52,392 bases of DNA from NCBI GenBank assembly GCA_944380515.1, contig CALWHT010000042.1:1-52392 (forward strand), given 5' to 3'. Below are positions 49,674-52,392 of this stretch, piece by piece. A program made the position numbers and the translations under genes. Origin of the DNA: an uncultured Roseburia sp. GTDB taxonomy: Bacteria > Bacillota > Clostridia > Lachnospirales > Lachnospiraceae. The notes under the pieces were generated by a model. That model did not search any database. It was not told the origin of the DNA and saw nothing but the letters and a program-made list of their open reading frames with translations. Each line of letters starts with the position of its first letter. The first letter of the stretch is position 1.

Positions 49674-50099
49674 TCAAATCTCTTTCATGAAAAATATTTC
49701 CATAGGCTGTGCATAAGCAGGAATATCAATCACAAATCCGCCGCAATCTTTATAGCCAAGTTTACGATAAAAGTGCTGTGCTGTTTCATCTGCCTGTGTA
49801 GAGGTTAATAACATCCCATATCCCTGCATCTTCATATCATTTTCCCAATATTTCATAAGGTGTTCTCCGTAACCTTTTCTTTGATATTTCTCATCTACAA
49901 AAAGCATTGTGCAGAATGGAGTGTTATCCCAAAAAAGATTATATCTTAATAAGCCTATCGGTTTATCATCTAATAACAGAATATAACCTCTTTTCGTTTG
50001 AACCTTATTATAAAATTCTGTTTCCGGCAAATGTTTATCAAGGCTATACCAAAATTGTTTATCTGAAGCTTCTAAATATCTGATTTTAATCATTAACAT
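49674..50099 (-). CDS. GNAT-family N-acetyltransferase
   Basis: A 141-residue GNAT protein. The acetyl-CoA pyrophosphate loop is VDEKYQRKGYGEHLMKYW, and the C-terminal LLTSTQADETAQHFYRKLGY is the conserved strand-helix. The acceptor is unknown. The start is placed at the ATG at 50099 because GGGAG lies five bases upstream; the frame is open to 50111. The preceding gene stops only about 10 bp away, so the two are probably co-transcribed. Confidence 0.85.
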   Translation of the reverse strand: MLMIKIRYLEASDKQFWYSLDKHLPETEFYNKVQTKRGYILLLDDKPIGLLRYNLFWDNTPFCTMLFVDEKYQRKGYGEHLMKYWENDMKMQGYGMLLTSTQADETAQHFYRKLGYKDCGGFVIDIPAYAQPMEIFFMKEI

Positions 50100-50122
50100 T
50101 ACTTCTCCCATAAATCAATTTG

Positions 50123-50647
50123 TCAAATCAGTTCTTTCTCAATTAAAATAATGGATTCTTTATTTTCACCAATCATTTCCACTGACACTTTATTTATAAT
50201 TGCAGTAAAAATATGATCCATAGATTTAATATCAGCAAAAGCAATATTCATCAACTGTGCGGTAGGTAAATTACCTATCGTCATATGTGGTATGTAAGGT
50301 ATTCCTAAATCAAATTCCTTAAATTCATTATCATATAATATTCGATGGATATAACTGATTTCTTCCGCACCCTGCAAAACGTTTAAAAAAAGATAATTAC
50401 CAAAATGGTCCTCTTGTGTGCTGATACCGCCTAATTGCAGCTCAAATGGTTTTACAGACATTAATCTTACATTCAGAATCTGTGTCAATTCCTCATTACT
50501 CATCTGACTTTGAAAAGGAAATACTAATGTGATATGTGGCCGCACAAATTTAGCTGACGGATCATATTGATTTCTTATCGTATCTATTATCTCCATATTT
50601 TCAAATTCCGGAAATATCATTATGGTTCTTAAATTCATAAATGCCAC
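50123..50647 (-). CDS. 2H phosphoesterase (2'-5' RNA ligase family)
   Basis: A 174-residue 2H-family protein with the two catalytic His-x-Thr motifs: FVRPHITLVFPF near residue 40 and IPHMTIGNLP near residue 125. The family includes 2'-5' RNA ligases and cyclic phosphodiesterases; the true substrate here cannot be told. It lies just upstream of the GNAT gene. Confidence 0.85.
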   Translation of the reverse strand: MAFMNLRTIMIFPEFENMEIIDTIRNQYDPSAKFVRPHITLVFPFQSQMSNEELTQILNVRLMSVKPFELQLGGISTQEDHFGNYLFLNVLQGAEEISYIHRILYDNEFKEFDLGIPYIPHMTIGNLPTAQLMNIAFADIKSMDHIFTAIINKVSVEMIGENKESIILIEKELI

Positions 50648-50662
50648 TTAACCCATCCATTT

Positions 50663-50788
50663 TTATAGTTTCTTCCTGCCATATTGTTCATCCGGTCTCT
50701 CGATATACACTTTTACTGTTCCATTTTCCTTCATGTCAGAATGAACTATTTCCGTTTCATCGTTCAGTGTCATAAAAGGATACATCAT
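50663..50788 (-). pseudogene. Truncated small conserved protein
   Basis: A 41-codon frame (MMYPFMTLNDETEIVHSD, then VKVYIERPDEQYGRKKL) with a good GGGAGA ribosome site. It resembles the first 40 or so residues of a roughly 90-100-residue family of unknown function found near toxin and regulator genes in Clostridia; the C-terminal half is missing. It may be a truncated relic or still translated. The family match is from memory. Confidence 0.4.
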
Positions 50789-50860
50789 ATTATCATTTCT
50801 CCCTTTTTTTCACGATACATATTGATTATATTATAGCCCATTAACGCTGTTTTCAAATTT

Positions 50861-50980
50861 CTATTTATCATTTTCTCCAAAATATTCTTTTAAAGCATCT
50901 TTTACCGCCCTTTTGACAATATAATATAATCCTAATATTGCAACAAGTATAGTTATTACAAGAATCGGCAGCCATTCCAT
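50861..50980 (-). CDS. Small single-pass membrane protein (DUF6019-like)
   Basis: A 39-residue protein: one membrane helix (WLPILVITILVAILGLYYIV) and a charged tail (KRAVKDALKEYFGENDK), resembling the tiny DUF6019 type. The ATG at 50980 has AAGGA eight bases upstream. The same frame is open to a TTG at 51091, adding a Cys-containing stretch (CYNEEKLVEKLEFNENCRNC) that looks like a piece of another gene; a 27-codon frame at 51088-51171 may be a further piece. The longer form is less likely. Confidence 0.5.
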   Translation of the reverse strand: MEWLPILVITILVAILGLYYIVKRAVKDALKEYFGENDK

Positions 50981-51157
50981 ATCCTCTTTCCTTGGACAAT
51001 TCCGGCAATTTTCATTGAATTCCAATTTTTCGACCAGCTTTTCTTCATTATAACATCCGATGATTCTCCTGTCATATTCTGTTGTACTCAACTGCGAAAA
51101 TCCCTCTTATTTATGATACGGCTATCTATAACGTATCCAAGTGAGGCTATCTGCTCT

Positions 51158-51643
51158 TTAAAATCCCCCATGATTATAAGCTCTTGTTATCACATAAGAC
51201 GGTTCATAATATGCGCTGCTATTGTAATTATCAAGCGTCTCACATATTTCATCATTGTATACTCGAATCATTCCATCAATATAGTCCTCCTCCGGCTGTA
51301 CCTCCTCCGGCTGTAACGTTGACAGAATCAGCCTTGTATATACCTTCCCTATCTGTGTTTCTGATGGGATCTCGTCTACAAGTTCTAAATCGACATCCGT
51401 TATATCAAAATTCCCCTTTGCCAGTTTATACTCTTCAATCCACTCCTCTTCAATTTTCAGAGGATTCTCACAGTGAAGTACATTAGCCAGGCTGATCAGA
51501 CGCACCCACTCATCTTTTGGTATAGCATTAACAACGTATTTGTTTTTCTGATGTAATTTCCTTGCTACGCGTTCTATCATATAACATAAAAAATAAAGAT
51601 CATTCTCGGTTATTTGCTCTTCCGGGAAAAATTTGTTTGTCAT
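51158..51643 (-). CDS. Conserved partner of a DUF3990 toxin-like gene
   Basis: A 161-residue acidic protein without recognised catalytic motifs (NDLYFLCYMIERVARKL, then ILSTLQPEEVQPEED and YYEPSYVITRAYNHGG). I recall similar proteins next to DUF3990 genes in gut Clostridia. Its ATG overlaps the stop of the broken DUF3990 frame (ATGA), so the pair was a translationally coupled unit. It could be an immunity or antitoxin component, but this is inference. A perfect 15-bp duplication (51286-51315) has repeated a QPEE unit. Confidence 0.6.
   Translation of the reverse strand: MTNKFFPEEQITENDLYFLCYMIERVARKLHQKNKYVVNAIPKDEWVRLISLANVLHCENPLKIEEEWIEEYKLAKGNFDITDVDLELVDEIPSETQIGKVYTRLILSTLQPEEVQPEEDYIDGMIRVYNDEICETLDNYNSSAYYEPSYVITRAYNHGGF
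51286..51315. repeat. Perfect 15-bp tandem duplication
   Basis: CCTCCTCCGGCTGTA is repeated exactly at 51286-51300 and 51301-51315. It adds five in-frame codons to the DUF3990 partner and preserves the reading frame. Confidence 0.85.
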
Positions 51644-51917
51644 AGCGAATAACTCCCTTCGAATTTGATAGTCTGTAATGCTTTCTCTGTACAGAATACA
51701 ATCTGATGTGTCGGATACTTAAACTTAACCAGTTCCCAGAACGCCTCTTTCGAAATTCGTTTAGGTGAATACTCATAAAATTTACAATATGCTTTCTGCG
51801 TTTTGCCTGCTTTTCTAAAATTGTACAATAAAATCCGTAACCAAAATCTTTGTAAAAACCGTTTTCCAAAATCTGTGGTTCCTGGACTATGACATTGCTT
51901 CCATGATACAAAATCAT
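51640..51917 (-). pseudogene. Broken DUF3990 (ADP-ribosyltransferase-like) gene
   Basis: The 5' part reads MILYHGSNVIVQEPQILENG, then FYKDFGYGFYCT and EKQAKR, the typical DUF3990 N-terminus. After HIVN the match continues in another frame: FYEYSPKRISKEAFWELVKF, then PTHQIVFCTEKALQTI and FEGSYSL. Besides this frameshift, about 60 residues usually found between the YEYSP and ISKEAFW regions are missing. The gene cannot give a full product. DUF3990 is predicted to have an ART-like fold. The ribosome site (GAAGGAG) and the stop/start overlap with the partner are intact. Confidence 0.75.
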
Positions 51918-52019
51918 ATGCTTTTTACTCCTTCACAAATTAGTATTTAACTATCTAATCCTCAAAAACTATTGATTTTTCAAAGCTTCACGCCTGTTTT
52001 TCGTTCAAACCTTATCTGT

Positions 52020-52065
52020 TTGCCCTTGTTTTTGCCCTTACGAGCCGAAACAAGGGCAATTTTTT
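52020..52065 (+). terminator. Perfect-stem terminator near the right end
   Basis: TTGCCCTTGTTT (52020-52031) pairs perfectly with AAACAAGGGCAA (52048-52059), followed by TTTTTT on the plus strand. No plus-strand gene precedes it in the window; it may belong to deleted or mobile DNA. The 100 bp between it and 51917 holds only the DUF3990 upstream region. Confidence 0.7.
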
Positions 52066-52082
52066 ATTCCCCGCCGACCACC

Positions 52083-52157
52083 TTATCCAGCAGCCTTGCG
52101 GAAGTACGCTTCGCTTCCCTTGTAGAGTGAGCGTATACGGAACTTATTAACCGCCAT
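52083..52157 (-). CDS. Very short ORF on the strand opposite the relaxase fragment
   Basis: A 24-codon frame (MAVNKFRIRSLYKGSE, ending AYFRKAAG) with AGGA eight bases before the ATG. The composition is protein-like, as in the C-terminus of a small protein, and the frame is open upstream of the ATG. It overlaps the start of the relaxase frame on the other strand, so only one of the two can be original here. No function assigned. Confidence 0.28.
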   Translation of the reverse strand: MAVNKFRIRSLYKGSEAYFRKAAG

Positions 52158-52392
52158 ATCTCTGATCCTGAGCAGCACTTAAAGGTGTTTGATAAAAACA
52201 GCGTCTATCTGCCGACCAAGAAAATCGGCAAGAACAATCCCAAAGAGGGCGAAATCAAAGCCGATAATGCCGCAAGGCAGGAATGGAACAGGACAGCGGA
52301 TATGGCGTTATTATCGGGTATCTCCGAAGCAAAGATTTTAGAAGTCAAGCGGACAGAGATACACGAAAAAACGAGCCAGTCTATCAAAAGCA
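52131..52392 (+). pseudogene. MobA/MobL-type relaxase fragment, runs off window
   Basis: An open plus-strand frame begins after a TGA with no start codon and continues to the window end: DPEQHLKVFDKNSVYLPTKK, then KADNAARQEWNRTADMALL and EVKRTEIHEKTSQSIKS. The pattern KIG.N.K...I.ADN..R..WN..A..A resembles the region after the catalytic core in MobA/MobL mobilisation relaxases. The HUH core is absent, so it is 5'-truncated. It marks an inserted, partly deleted mobilisable element. Confidence 0.5.

Noticed and set aside
51088-51171. 27-codon minus-strand frame overlapping the end of the DUF3990 partner
   Set aside because: No good ribosome site and it is too short to judge. It may be part of a decayed gene continuing in another frame, noted under the small membrane protein.

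Overview
The window looks like chromosome from a spore-forming Clostridia, most likely a Lachnospiraceae-type gut Firmicute. The evidence is the Firmicute-specific gene order (phoH locus with yqfC/yqfD and ybeY; mreBCD-PBP2-minDE-rodA-mgsA; mutS-mutL-miaA), sporulation-linked genes (yqfC, yqfD, a SpoVB-type flippase, a BofC-like protein), strong AGGAGG ribosome sites and a moderate GC content. Nearly every gene is on the minus strand, so transcription runs from high to low coordinates. No rRNA, tRNA or CRISPR array was seen.

Left end (1-6.1 kb), accessory: the first codons of a DMT/YdcZ-type transporter, an orphan phage-type lysin with cell-wall-binding repeats, a complete IS3-family element (2492-3842), a PadR regulator/alpha-beta hydrolase pair with a clear promoter, and a cytidylate-kinase-like gene.

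Core (6.1-39.9 kb): aroB-lspA-rluD; yggS-sepF-ylmH below a HlyD-like gene that is divergent from a DUF378 gene; a cell-shape and division block (radC-mreB-mreC-mreD-PBP2, a hairpin terminator, then minD-minE-rodA-mgsA-dacF) that has no minC and a short MinE; a repair and modification block (mutS, a ThyX-type thymidylate synthase, mutL, miaA, an aluminium-resistance/methionine gamma-lyase-like gene); two FAD oxidoreductases; a BofC-like protein; a flippase; and yqfC-yqfD-phoH-HD protein-ybeY, where the HD protein is a shortened PgpH relative that has lost the HD catalytic pair.

39.9-47.2 kb: an apparent operon from one strong promoter reads xdhB-xdhC-xdhA (FAD, 2Fe-2S and molybdopterin subunits of a xanthine-dehydrogenase-type hydroxylase), a MocA-type molybdenum-cofactor nucleotidyltransferase with no normal start codon, and pyrimidine-nucleoside phosphorylase. 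This joins purine oxidation, cofactor maturation and pyrimidine salvage. Next come a secreted CAP-domain protein with three phased TGTAAY boxes upstream, and endonuclease III.

Right end (47.2-52.4 kb), accessory and decaying: an AAA ATPase, a glycosyltransferase, a GNAT acetyltransferase and a 2'-5' RNA ligase-like protein are mixed with fragments: an RNHCP-domain remnant, a Nudix-like 5' end, a truncated small protein, a broken DUF3990 toxin-like gene with its intact partner, and finally a piece of a MobA/MobL-type relaxase that runs off the window. I did not find a convincing wholly new multi-gene system. The best leads are the MinDE-without-MinC block, the HD-less PgpH homologue, the start-less MocA gene in the xdh operon with its switch-like leader, and the phased TGTAAY boxes.
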